Source: Chara braunii (lineage: Eukaryota > Streptophyta > Charophyceae > Charales > Characeae). From it: DNA of 22,713 bases. Of the stretch, positions 1 to 8,900 are shown in pieces; the first letter of the stretch is position 1; each line of letters starts with the position of its first letter. A model generated the notes under the pieces. The model was given only the letters and a program-made list of their open reading frames with translations. It did no database searches and was not told the DNA's origin. The position numbers and the translations under genes were made by a program. The stretch covers positions 457,421-480,133 of the forward strand of contig BFEA01000572.1 in the NCBI GenBank assembly GCA_003427395.1, given 5' to 3'.

Positions 1-600
1 AAGACCGCGCGAGAGCGCAGGAAAGGCCGCGGAGGGGAGGGGAACAACCGGATCAACACACTCATACTCCTAAGCAGACGGTCCCCCAGTTCAGTTTCCC
101 CATCCCCGCCCGGACGAGTACATACACACATACATGCATGCAATCAACAACCCTTGACAGGACATCTAATCATCCATGGACCTTCGACGTCACTCATGCG
201 CATAACCAGCTCCCATCACTCGGGGCTTCACACACACGACATGCATAGACAAAGCAGCAATGGAGATAAAGCGATTCCTTGTACACAAAAAATTTCATTA
301 ACTGCTGCCCCCAGGCGCAGCCTTCAAAACTTCCCAAGACCACCGACCACCATAGCCACAAGGCCCTGCCGCGGCCGGCGTCCAATCCCAACCACTGCTC
401 AGTCCCTCCGACTGCTTCGCCCCGAGACTACCGCGGGGTCCACCCCACGTCGTCACTCCGCCCGTCCTTGGGCTCGTCGAGCCTGTTCGGCGCCGCGGAC
501 TCTCGCGCATAGCTCGCGCAGCATTGCAGCCGAGATCAAAGAGGAGGAGAGGAGAGGGTTGCGCAAATTTATAGCGCGGGAGGCGGCGGGTTAACAGCGC
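1..600. other. CpG-rich unassigned segment
   Basis: GC- and CpG-rich DNA with open frames on both strands, the longest a 226-codon minus-strand frame over 298-978. None reads like a known protein; they are rich in Arg, Pro, Gly and Ser as GC-rich noncoding DNA tends to be. A promoter-like arrangement on the minus strand (573 to 522) would drive transcription towards position 1. The first ATG (524-522) opens only a 23-codon frame that ends near 454, so an exon cannot be defined without transcript data. On the plus strand 293-313 resembles a 3' splice site (TTAAC, pyrimidines, then CAG), which is equally unproven. I assign no gene. Confidence 0.35.
522..573 (-). promoter_or_regulatory. possible minus-strand TATA promoter and start
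   Basis: Reading the minus strand, TATAAATTT occupies 573-565. It is followed by a CT-rich stretch typical of a transcription start, and an ATG at 524-522 about 50 bases downstream. A CCAAT on the plus strand near 762 lies about 190 bases upstream of the TATA. The combination and the CpG richness resemble a core promoter. The leader would be short and no long ORF follows, so it may be chance. Confidence 0.25.
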
Positions 601-1440
601 GAGGTGCGGGCAGTGCAGGGTGTAGATGAGCAGGACAGGAGAGAGAGGTGGGGAGTTAGAGGGTTCAACCCGCGGGATGGCATGGCTACGTGATTGGGGT
701 GTTCGTCCAAGTGGTGCGCGGTTTCCCACTTTCCACATTGATCCAAGCATCCCAACTACGCAACCAATCACTTCGCGGAGGAAGACGGGGTAAGGATCAA
801 GCTGGGCGTAGGGGAAGACGAAGAGTCCTGCATGGGGAAAACGTGCGCAGCAAGAAGGGAAGATGGCGTGAGGATGCAAAGCAAGAAACGAGGATGTGAG
901 ACGCGCGAAGAAATCGGAGATTGGGCGCGCGCGCAAAAATTCAAAAAGTCCCAACCGCACTCGTTTCTTGGTTTTCATACCGTGGCCGCTATTCGCCCGC
1001 GGGAGTGATTAACCAAACAAAATGAAAAAGCCGTTTCAAAAAGAAAACAAAAGCAAAAAGAAAGAAAACCCCCTTTCTATCCGCATCCATACTTCGGGGC
1101 TTCCGCGGGATTTTTCCCCAGGGATACGGCAAGCCGCGCGATACGGATCTGAGCTTATCACAGGCGCTAGCCCTGCTGACGTGTCACGGGACATCAGTGT
1201 CACCAAACAACAGGCGCCACGTGGCCTCAAGCCACTTCACACCTATCGGGCACATGCGCAGGCCCAGCAGCCGGGGAGCTGTTCTCCCCAGGCGCTAGTC
1301 GAGCCGGAGTGACCGGGCCCTACCGGTCCGTTGGCGTCGGGGCGCTAGCGCTAGCGTAGCTCCACCTCCACATCCTACCGTCCTTCCACCCACTAGCCAA
1401 ATTTCTTACGATGTGTGACACTTTTTTTCCAAATTTGCTG
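601..1440. other. GC-rich segment with ACGT-core motifs, no gene seen
   Basis: No convincing coding frame. Seen here: TGACGTGTCA at 1177-1186, the palindromic G-box GCCACGTGGC at 1216-1225, and several GGCGCTAG words ending in GCGCTAGCGCTAGCG at 1342-1356. ACGT-core motifs are known binding sites of plant bZIP/bHLH factors. Here they are only motif matches, upstream of the possible minus-strand promoter. Confidence 0.3.
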
Positions 1441-2212
1441 TATTTAAGAAATGTATTTAAAAGGCAAAAAAAAACATGAGAATAAGGGGCTGATCCCACC
1501 TCTTTTCTTTCTACGAAGAAAACTAAAAGAACCGGTTTTCCAGGATCCGTCCCGCTCTCTCCGTGTTATAAAATTTGGATCCCACATGCCCACCAAACAC
1601 GCTACTTTTACTGGGGACACGGCGGGAAGTTGTGGGCGGCGAGGTAAACCTGGCCGGGGAGGTGTGTCCAGGCAGGCGCTTGGTGGGGTGCGTGTGGCGG
1701 GCCAGAGGACATTCCAAGACGATGATGCGGACATCTCAAAAAAGAAAAAAAAGGAAAAATACAACGCCTTCTTTTTCGGGGAAGGGTACGGGCATGGTGT
1801 CTTTTGGGTTTCGTAAAAAAAGCCTCGCCGCCAAATGCACCCCGCATGCCACGTACCGGGATGTTTCCATTTCCTCAAAAAAAGAGGGGCCCCTCCGCAT
1901 CGCGTGGAAAGAGGTGGGATCCCGAAAATTCCCTAAAAGTGCCTCGCCTACAAGAGGTCGGATCAGCACCTAAGAGTTTCCATTGTTTTTCTTGGACTTC
2001 GTTCAGAATGCACTGTTCCTGGTGTGTGTGTTTGTGTGTGTGTGTGTGTGTCGGNGGGGGGGGGGGGGGNAATGTNGATGCGTTGCGGATGTCAGGGCCA
2101 AAAAGAATTATGTTTTGCCCTGCCACGGACAACGAAAACAAACAGGCGAAGTCTTGAAAATGCTTTGCAAGGCTAGGATTCGTGATGGTGCTACAGTGCT
2201 TTGCGATTTAAC
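1441..2212. other. unassigned intergenic DNA
   Basis: AT/GC-mixed DNA with A-rich runs (1740-1760) and no recognisable gene. A 14-bp inverted pair, GATCCCACCTCTTT at 1492-1505 and its complement at 1908-1921, brackets about 430 bases. I saw no target duplication, so I do not call it a transposon. Confidence 0.4.
2024..2069. repeat. (GT)n microsatellite followed by a G run
   Basis: Alternating GT over about 28 bases, then a G homopolymer with ambiguous bases at its edges. The ambiguous bases suggest the run length is not reliably resolved. Confidence 0.85.
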
Positions 2213-2727
2213 AAAGGGAAGATTGCATCTGCAACCCACTTAAAGATGGTAATACCCGCTATACCCAGTCCCAGAGTGAAGTTGCATAGATATCCAGAGG
2301 CAGTTCAACTGTGCATAACCCAGCTTTTTTCCCCTGAGCGAAATTGTAGTACCCAATCCGGCAGGCCCTGGATTCGGAGGACCAAATTATGCTCATGCAC
2401 ACCAAATTGACCGTTGTCCCGAATGGCTGCAGGGTATGAGCGTAATTTCAGCCATAAGGTAGCAGGGTATATGAACAATTTGGCTGCTCCTTCTCAGGTC
2501 CCAGGTATGCCCATAATTTTCCCTGGGTATGCCCATAATTTGTGCATTCCGGTAGTTCATTATAACCACAATTTTGCAGTACCAACCGGAGTCCACCTCA
2601 GTCCTGGGCATGCAAACAATTTCCAGCAGCCGTTTTCTGGGTATAGACGCAAGTTGGCACTGGGACTGGGTATAGCCCGTATTCCCATCTTTAAGTGGGG
2701 TACAGATGCAAAAACTTTCCCTTTTAA
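2213..2727. repeat. fold-back element built of degenerate short units
   Basis: The left end (about 2213-2290) and right end (about 2643-2727) are inverted copies of each other. Both carry GCATCTG, then CCCACTTAAAGATGG, then CTATACCCAGTCCCAG when read inward. Between them are repeated, diverged units of about 25-35 bases around the word GGGTATGCCCATAATTT. They lie mostly one way in the right half and the opposite way near 2380-2400. The plus-strand frame 2414-2824 through it only reflects this periodicity. There is no transposase and no clear target-site duplication, so this is a fold-back or MITE-like element of unknown family. Confidence 0.6.
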
Positions 2728-2986
2728 AAAACACGGAATATTTGATTTTCCCTCACCGGGATTGGGAGGGAGGCCATGTATTTTAAGCCGCCAAAATGGA
2801 TCCCTCCTGACGGACGACATCTAAGTTCATCCACGGACAAGAAAAAATTAAAAAAAATTAAAAAGAAAAGGATTGTCACCTGCGGCCACACCTGATCGAA
2901 AAGCTCAGGACGAAGTTTATTACTATACATGCTGGTCTGTCGAGGCCCCAGAGGAAAACATAGCTGCCAACCCAGATCCATCGGCC

Positions 2987-3041
2987 TAGCTTAGTTGGTA
3001 AGGCACACAAATGGCATTCAGGAGGTCTTGGGTTCAACCCC
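2987..3041 (+). promoter_or_regulatory. pol III A and B boxes of the SINE
   Basis: A box TAGCTTAGTTGG and B box GGTTCAACCCC fit the tRNA consensus almost perfectly and are 44 bases apart start to start. Confidence 0.7.
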
Positions 3042-3130
3042 CACTGGCGTCATGTAGCTTCCTGGGCAAGCTTGGCACCCGCCACCTAGTCTGCCCTAGA
3101 GATAGGCCGTTGGCCCCCCCAAGCGGCAGA

Positions 3131-3431
3131 CTGCTGATGTTCATAGGGGGAAGGGGCCGGAAGGGAGGCACAGCGACTGGCCCATTGAAGAAGCTCGGTC
3201 CTGATGCAACCGGCTGACCCATGGCCAGTATGGCCCACCTGCTGAAGCAGGTATCGCACCTGTTGTTGGGTGCAGCTCCAACTGCTGATGTTCATAGGGG
3301 GAGGGGGGCGGAAGGGAGGCACAGCGACTGGCCCATTGAAGAAGCTCGGTCCTGATGCTACCGGCTGACCCGTGGCCGGTATGGCCCACCTGCTGAAGCA
3401 GGTATTGTACCTGCTGTTGGGTGCAGCTCCC
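3131..3431 (+). repeat. 151-bp tandem duplication within the SINE
   Basis: Two adjacent copies begin CTGCTGATGTTCATAGGGGG and end at GGGTGCAGCTCC. They differ at only a handful of positions. Each contains the short hairpin ACCTGCTGAAGCAGGT. Confidence 0.85.
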
Positions 3432-3503
3432 GCATGTTCCCTCGTTGAACATGGATGGGGCTGCTACGGGGTTCCACATAATAATACTATAATGATAATA
3501 AAA

Positions 3504-3588
3504 AGGCCTCGCGTAAGCCCTCCATCCCGGCGGTGGTAAGAGAACCGTCAGAATTGAGGGCTTATCTGTCGGGCTGCTCCATCTATGC
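3504..3588 (-). mobile_element. LINE-family 3'-end fragment, copy A
   Basis: Read on the minus strand this matches the 3' end of the LINE at 9248-9340, with GATGGAGCAGCCCG, then a stem-loop whose arms are TAAGCCCTC and GAGGGCTTA around GACGGTTCTCTTACCACCG. Similarity stops after the CTCCATCTAT block. It is probably a strongly 5'-truncated copy into whose tail the neighbouring SINE inserted. Confidence 0.6.
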
Positions 3589-4330
3589 AAGGGCAACTTT
3601 CGCAAAAATGAAAGGCCGTCCTGTCCAGATTTAACAGGTAATTGAATTGGTTAAAAAAAAGAAAATGGCTGGCACGCAGTTGAGATGGAGAGGTTATCGA
3701 TGTCTCAAACTTGTCAGCAGTCCATCTGCAACCTCTGGATTGGGCAATCAATGCTTCTTGGACCTCACCACATGGCAGAAGGCCTTTGGAACCTTTGGGA
3801 CCTTTGGAACCTTTGGAAAACTCCGAGTTTGGTGTTTCAACTGTGTCCATGGGCCCCATGGGCCCATTTTCTTTCTCAAGTGCCCGTCCAGAGAGGAGGG
3901 AGGGCGGCTACCCTCTTGTTAGAAAAGGACGAAACCTGGTTTCGTGCACATGAAAACTGGTCATTGGCGACAAGGGTCCGCTTAAACCACGACTACCTTT
4001 TCACAACTCTAGTCCCAATTGGGAATTGACATTCAACCACATTTTTTGGAGGTCCCGCAGAGGCTCGGCAGGAAAGAAAGCAAAAGAAAAGATTTGGGCC
4101 CTGTGGGCCCGCTGTGAGCGGAAAGAAGAAGAAGAAAAAAGGGGAAACTGCGCCGGAATCACAAAAACGGGTTATAACTGCACTATGGGCCAAGATACAG
4201 TTTCAAATTGCAGTTTGAGCAATGTATACAACCCAGCTTTCTTGCCAGGTAGACCAGCCGCGAAGGCTGCGAAACCTGTTTTGAGGTCAGGGCTCCAGAC
4301 CTGTTGTGTCTTGCATCCTAAGTAAGAGGG
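3589..4330. other. unassigned intergenic DNA
   Basis: No supported gene. It includes a short run of 9-base repeats (CTTTGGAAC and variants, about 3783-3818) and a palindromic CCATGGGCCC cluster near 3846-3866. The plus-strand frames here show the 9-base repeat as Gly-Thr-Phe or Trp-Asn-Leu periodicity and look non-genic. Confidence 0.4.
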
Positions 4331-4490
4331 TTTTCTTTTTCTTTTTTCTTTCTTTCTTTTATCTTATTTTTTAATTGCTGAAAGGGTTGAGTTGTTGGAG
4401 GATGAGATGTTGTACGCTATGATAATAATGCTCAAGGCATCTTCTTTTGAGTTCTTTTCCATGTGTGTTTAATCCATTCTCTCATTCTCT
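4331..4490. other. CT-rich and unassigned DNA
   Basis: A short CT/T-rich stretch (about 4332-4371) followed by ordinary AT-rich DNA. No gene seen. Confidence 0.4.
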
Positions 4491-4491
4491 C

Positions 4492-4541
<50 letters not shown>

Positions 4542-4553
4542 ACAACAACAACG

Positions 4554-4583
<30 letters not shown>
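4491..4583. repeat. (CAA)n microsatellite
   Basis: About 30 near-perfect CAA triplets. Long Asn/Thr or Val/Leu frames over it on both strands are artefacts of the triplet repeat. Confidence 0.95.
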
Positions 4584-4584
<1 letters not shown>

Positions 4585-4800
4585 AGACGGCGAAAACAAC
4601 GAGATGATTGAGATGGGTGAGGATGTTGACAACAACCACAACGACAACAACAACAACAGTAACAATAAAAATGACGGTGCCAGGGATTGGGGGAAAGGGG
4701 TGAGGTGGGTATGAAGGATGACACGGACAACAACAATGGCGGCGATAACAACAACAACAATAACAAGAAGAATAACAACAGCCACGGCGACGGCGGTGGT
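4584..4800. repeat. degenerate CAA/AAC-rich triplet region
   Basis: Interrupted CAA, GAC and AAT triplets continue beyond the perfect array. The open frames on both strands (poly-Asn plus, poly-Val/Leu minus) have no other protein character. Confidence 0.7.
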
Positions 4801-5150
4801 GACAACCATGGAGGTAGCCGGGCTGCCGGGGCAGAGAGTGGTGCTTCTGAATCCTTGCTCCTTTTCAGCATCATGGCAAAGATGCCGTCATTAGGGCAGT
4901 GGGGGGGATTTCGTAGCTTGTTGCCGATGGCGAAGTGGGGTTTGAGGTTGAAGGTACAAGTTGGTACTGTTCCCCCCCAACCCTACTCGGTGTTTTTTTA
5001 ATGATGAATCGTCTCTTCTTTTCTGGCACCAGGTGGGGATAGGATAGATGATCTCCCCGCGATGACTAGGGTTTATTGCCTCTTACCTGTTTGACCCTCA
5101 ACTCTTAATCACGAAAGGATTGTTGAGGATTTTGCTGGTTATTGTTGGTG
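4801..5150. other. unassigned intergenic DNA
   Basis: Mixed-composition DNA with no repeat or gene that I can support. Confidence 0.4.
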
Positions 5151-5159
5151 AATATATGC

Positions 5160-5702
5160 GCAAAATGACATCTCTACACATCATTGTATAGGACATATAT
5201 GCTTTATGAGCTGGAGGTCAATCCTGCCCCTGCGTTCGGAAGTAATCAATGCCTCTGCTCCTCCACATAGAATACAACAGCTCTGGTGTTTCGTTTCATA
5301 TTTGTGTAAAGGTTCGAGACCGGTTTTGAAGGTAGGACATAGCTACACACCACTGTATAGGGGCGTGGGACCCGTCTTCCAGCTGACACACATCACATCA
5401 CTGTTATTCACATCACATAATGGTTAGGGTTTCATCTGATAGATAAGATTGGGTCGAAACCTCAGTTTGGCTTGGAGATACTGTAGATCTGATGGATAGG
5501 GTCTCCCACCATCTGACATATATTGCTTGATGTGCACACATAGGTAGTTGGAGATATCGACACATCTTTGCATAGGGACGCTGGACCCGATTTCCAGCAG
5601 ATACATTCACATCATTGTACAAGGACGCTGGACCCGCTTTCCAGCAGAAACATTCACATCATTGTGCAGGGACGCTGGACTGGACCCGATTTCCAACAGG
5701 TG
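5160..5702 (+). repeat. minisatellite, 47-bp unit
   Basis: Three clear tandem copies with GGACGCTGG starting at 5576, 5623 and 5670 (period exactly 47). Each includes GGACCCG, TTTCCA(G/A)CAG and ACATTCACATCATTGT. Diverged relatives appear at about 5340-5395 and 5160-5205. The unit matches the 3' untranslated region of the LINE at about 9345-9385, so it looks like a local expansion of LINE 3' sequence. Confidence 0.7.
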
Positions 5703-5986
5703 TAGCTCCCCACCAATAGATGGAGCCTTCGACGCCGGGACCTACTTACTGGGGATGCTCTTATCACCTCGTCCACTAGTACCTTTCTCATGTGGGAAAA
5801 TAGGAAAAACTGGTTGTTTTCCCAAACTCCTAAAGATTCGGAGGTCGGGCCCGACGACGACTGCCATTGATAAATCTGATCGGCGGCCCACCGGAGGCCC
5901 GCTATTTTCCCACGCGCCAAAGGTACTAGTGGTAGGTTTCCCATATACAAAGTTTTTTCTTAAAAAAAAAATAAAAAATAAAAAAA
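5560..5986 (+). mobile_element. LINE-family 3'-end fragment, copy B, carrying a mini-element
   Basis: In the plus direction it runs through the GGACCCGATTTCC and GCTCCCCACCAATAGATGGAGC blocks found at the 3' end of the LINE at 9222-9390 (minus). It then passes a weaker CTCTTATCACC match and ends with TTTTCTTAAAAA and an (A)nT tail at about 5958-5986, like the LINE tail. The terminal region is split by the CACTA-ended insertion at 5774-5931. Similarity between 5727 and 5773 is patchy. Confidence 0.5.
5774..5931. mobile_element. CACTA-ended miniature inverted-repeat element
   Basis: The left end CACTAGTACCTTT and the exact complement AAAGGTACTAGTG at the right end are followed inward by a shared GTGGGAAAATAG block, giving about 30-bp terminal inverted repeats. 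The element is 158 bases and noncoding. The flanking 3-mers are GTC and GTA, so a 3-bp target duplication is at best imperfect. CACTA termini are the hallmark of En/Spm-type transposons. The class call is an inference. Confidence 0.5.
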
Positions 5987-6164
5987 GATGTACCAAGTCG
6001 CCAATGCGCCTAACTCGGTTGGTATACCCATGAACTGTTGGAATATCGACCTGAGTTCCACATGAATGATTCAACAATTTTCATTCATCGGGAACTCAGG
6101 TCTATATTTCAACAGTTCATGGGTGTACCTGCCGAGCTAGGCGCATTGGTGACTCGGTACATCT
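5986..6164. repeat. 179-bp palindrome with tRNA-like arms
   Basis: Arms 5986-6069 and 6081-6164 are 84 bases each and differ at about 10 positions, with an 11-base loop between. Several differences would be G-U wobbles in RNA. Each arm contains an A-box-like word (TAACTCGGTTGG in the left arm, TAGCTCGGCAGG in the right) and a weak B-box-like GAGTTCC about 42 bases later. The palindrome may therefore be two tRNA-derived SINE heads facing each other. It could also act as a long RNA hairpin. Confidence 0.6.
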
Positions 6165-6719
6165 TGACGTCAATCTTAGAAATAATTAATCTCAGACTCT
6201 GAAATAGGGTCTCTCGCTCCACTACTTTGGACTCAAAAAATTTCATGAGTTCGACCTCGCTCCACTTATCTGCAACCAAACTCACGAAATTCGTGTCTAG
6301 AGCCGTTAGAAAGAACTCATGAAAGGAACTCTAGAAATGTTTAGAGTGCACAGCCTGCCAGAGGGCGTTTTTCTAATGTGGCCCATCATACCCCTGGTGC
6401 TGCCTCGTTTTTCTTCAGTCTGTATTCCAACAGACCTGTAGTTGAGGTGTCGTGTTGCTGTGTCCCGGGGTAGCCTTGAGATTCGAGAATCAAGGGTCTG
6501 ATAGCTCTCTCTAGGTATAGTTTTTCTCAAGCATGTATTCCAACACTACTCTCAAGAATTTCCCTTCCTCATTCCACTCCATTGCTCGAGTCGAGGTGGA
6601 CCAAAGAGTAGTTGAGGTGTCGGGTTGTTGTCCCCCGTGGTAGTCTTGGCATTGGAGAGTCGGTGGTTCTAGAGCAAGTGGAGTGAGGTAGGGAATTTCG
6701 AGAGTCACGGGGGTCTGAC

Positions 6720-6722
<3 letters not shown>
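6165..6722. repeat. repeat-derived DNA with direct duplications
   Basis: About 60 bases around GTAGTTGAGGTGTCG (6438-6497) recur at 6608-6667 with moderate identity, and TGTATTCCAAC recurs at 6421 and 6534. The edges share words with 8961-9030: CTCGCTCCACTACT near 6210 and CACGGGGGTCTGACAACT at 6706-6723. This marks a dispersed repeat family. No coding frame is convincing. Confidence 0.45.

Positions 6723-6755
<33 letters not shown>
6723..6755. repeat. 33-base poly-T
   Basis: Uninterrupted T run. It may be the poly(A) tail of a minus-strand retroposon, but no body is recognisable. Confidence 0.9.
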
Positions 6756-6762
<7 letters not shown>

Positions 6763-7817
6763 TAGATGATTGACAATTGATGAAAATTTGGGATGATTGA
6801 GGATCATTTTGGATGATTTAGGATGTCAAAGTGGGTGATTGAGGTCATGAAATAGAGCTAGATGATGACTAATCAGAAAGATTGTCTACTCAGCACTGAA
6901 TTACTATCCTATCCCTAATTTCCTGTATCCATTCCAAACAACCAATCACAATTGAGCCGAATTGGAGCGGGTGCTATGCACCAATCAGGCCTCTTCCCGG
7001 TCTCACACCCCAATCTGGCTCCGTTACAGGGCAGCGCTACCCACCCCAGCTCCGACCATTGTCGGCCAGATTGTAGTCATTAGTCAAGTTTGCAGATTGT
7101 CTTCCTCCCTCGGCAATTCCAGACTCTATACAAAGCCTCAAGCTCCTACATAAGCAGGTTACAGGGCACTGCCCTAGCGCCGCCTAGCGTCGTTCTGGCG
7201 CCAACTCAACCTGGCCATTGCACAATAAAACTCAATTAGGAAATTAGCTAATCTAGAATGCCAACCAGAAATCAAGAATCTGATAATATCAGAATCCTGA
7301 TCAGTAAAACTTTCTGATGATGAAATTTGACGAGTACCCTGAGATGATCACAAAGATGATGGATAATGATGACGACGCTGATGATTATTTCTCTCCACCC
7401 CTCCCCTTCTTCCATGTATTCTCCTCCTCTCCCCTCATTTCCTTTTTTCCTCTCGTTGCCTCCACTGAGCCCAACCCCGGCCCCAATGAGAGAGAGAACC
7501 TCCCCATTCCCTTCTACCTTGAGGTAACCAGTTCCCCCAAAAGGTGTACCTCAAAACTAACAGTCTGACCTAGTCTGCCTCCGCGAGGAGATAATGCGCC
7601 CCCATACATATCTCCCAGCCCCAGCTCAAGTCAGCTCCCATCATCTGCGTCTACTCCCTGGAGGGCAATCATCTCCCACCTTGTGTTATCCTTGCGGAGT
7701 AGCGCTCCCTTCTTGACCAACCTACCTACCAACTAGACCATAGCCTATCTGGGAGATGAGAATATAACCACCAACGCAGAGATAACTACTGATTGATGAA
7801 AAATGAATAAAGAAGTC
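6756..7817. other. unassigned intergenic DNA
   Basis: AT-rich DNA with many scattered GATGATT words, then a more CT-rich part. The plus-strand frame 7317-7568 starts in GAT-rich sequence and does not resemble a known protein. No gene is called. Confidence 0.4.
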
Positions 7818-7818
7818 G

Positions 7819-7853
<35 letters not shown>

Positions 7854-7857
7854 GGTA

Positions 7858-7898
<41 letters not shown>
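7818..7898. repeat. (ATG)n/(GAT)n microsatellite in two blocks
   Basis: Perfect ATG triplets over 7818-7852, a short TTGGTAG interruption, then GAT/ATG triplets to 7898. Confidence 0.95.
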
Positions 7899-7900
<2 letters not shown>

Positions 7901-8693
7901 TAAAATTGGCAAAAATAAATAAGGAACGTCGAACTTGCGATGCCCTAATGGCAACGATGTGGAAGATTGACAGCTCACTATTGCTGTAATGAAAATAGAA
8001 GATGACGATGATTACAATTTTTACAAAGAAGTCTGGATGATAATCATGAAGAAGATAAAAATAAGATAAATAATATGGATGACGAATTAGAGAAGTCGAT
8101 GATGATTAACAGCGGTAACCAAATGAGGATTACAAAAATGACGGTGTCCTTGATGAAAAACCCCAGCTGAAATGACAATGATGAAAATCTCGATGCTCTT
8201 GATAGATAACCTGCACAAGACAAAAAACAGACGAAAGCACATATATAAGTTGATGACGACCTCCTAGCCACTCTCTTGATGATTCTCTCCCAGTGGCACT
8301 GTGATGATTCTTCAAGTAGGACCAACGTTCTCCGCACTTTGGTCTCCACGGAGCTGACTCCACTTTCCTCCACCGACATCGACTTTCGTCAACTCGCATG
8401 AGCTCTCCAGCCTCTTTAAAGGTCTTGGCTATGGAGTACTTCATGTGAAAAACACAGGGAAAACGTTCAAACAGCAGCTGCCGCTACCATTCTCTTTTTT
8501 CCTCTGTGCCTCAGGCCAGATGCCACGTCAACTTGTGACGTCGTAATGACCCAGCGCCACTGGATACCGCGCGTGCGTCAAGCGCTATCCCCCATCTAAT
8601 TTACAACATCACAGCACCCTCGCACCAGCGCCTCCCTCCCGTCGGCTGTCAGCACCGCGCCACGTGTCAGCTAGCATCTTACTAGTCACCCCA
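7899..8693. other. unassigned intergenic DNA
   Basis: GAT-rich to about 8200, then ordinary sequence. Minus-strand frames at 8044-8444 overlap each other in different phases and look non-genic. Confidence 0.4.
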
Positions 8694-8900
8694 AGCCAGT
8701 GCCTCGCCAACCGCAAGTCACCAGCGCCCCACCACTCACTTGTTGCCAGCGCCTCGCCCCCCGCCAGCAGCCAGCGCCTCGCTGCACTCACACAGCCAGC
8801 GCCTCGCCACTCGCGAGAAGCCAGCGCCTCGCCACTCGCGAGAAGCCAGCGCCTTGCAACCTGTGAGAAGCCTGCGCCTCGCCTGCAAGCAACCAGCATG
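8694..8900. repeat. GC-rich minisatellite, unit about 25 bp
   Basis: About eight tandem, partly degenerate copies of GCCAGCGCCTCGCCACTCG plus CGAGAA. Two adjacent copies at about 8802-8851 are essentially identical. The unit contains the 8-base palindrome CTCGCGAG. Both strands stay open across it (repetitive Ala/Ser/Arg/Pro on plus, Trp/Leu/Ala on minus), which explains the apparent ORFs. Confidence 0.8.

Larger units (their letters stand above)
2981..3503 (+). mobile_element. tRNA-derived SINE with internal duplication
   Basis: The head has both RNA polymerase III internal promoter boxes: A box TAGCTTAGTTGG at 2987-2998 and B box GGTTCAACCCC at 3031-3041, spaced as in a tRNA. The presumed acceptor strands do not pair, so this is not a working tRNA gene. 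A body follows that contains two tandem copies of a roughly 151-bp unit (3131-3281 and 3282-3431). The 3' end is an ATA-rich tail at about 3474-3503, as in many plant SINEs. Without the duplication it would be about 370 bases. It abuts a minus-strand LINE 3'-end fragment, tail to tail. SINEs encode no protein and borrow LINE enzymes. The family is not identified. Confidence 0.65.

Noticed and set aside
298-978. 226-codon minus-strand open frame
   Set aside because: It spans the possible promoter, has no recognisable domain and its composition follows local GC richness; long chance frames are expected in CpG-rich DNA.
1492-1921. MITE defined by the GATCCCACCTCTTT inverted pair
   Set aside because: Only 14 bases match, the flanks show no duplication and the interior has no element character.
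2981-3052. Functional tRNA gene
   Set aside because: A and B boxes are excellent, but the acceptor strands do not pair and an ATA-tailed body follows; a SINE explains it better.
4432-4874. Long poly-Asn, poly-Val or poly-Leu frames
   Set aside because: They are the CAA microsatellite read in different frames.
4491-5700. CRISPR-like array
   Set aside because: The repeats are simple triplets or contiguous 47-bp units without spacers of uniform length, in an evidently eukaryotic sequence.
7317-7568. 83-codon plus-strand frame as a small gene
   Set aside because: It starts in GAT-repeat sequence, has no homologue I recognise and no promoter or splice context.
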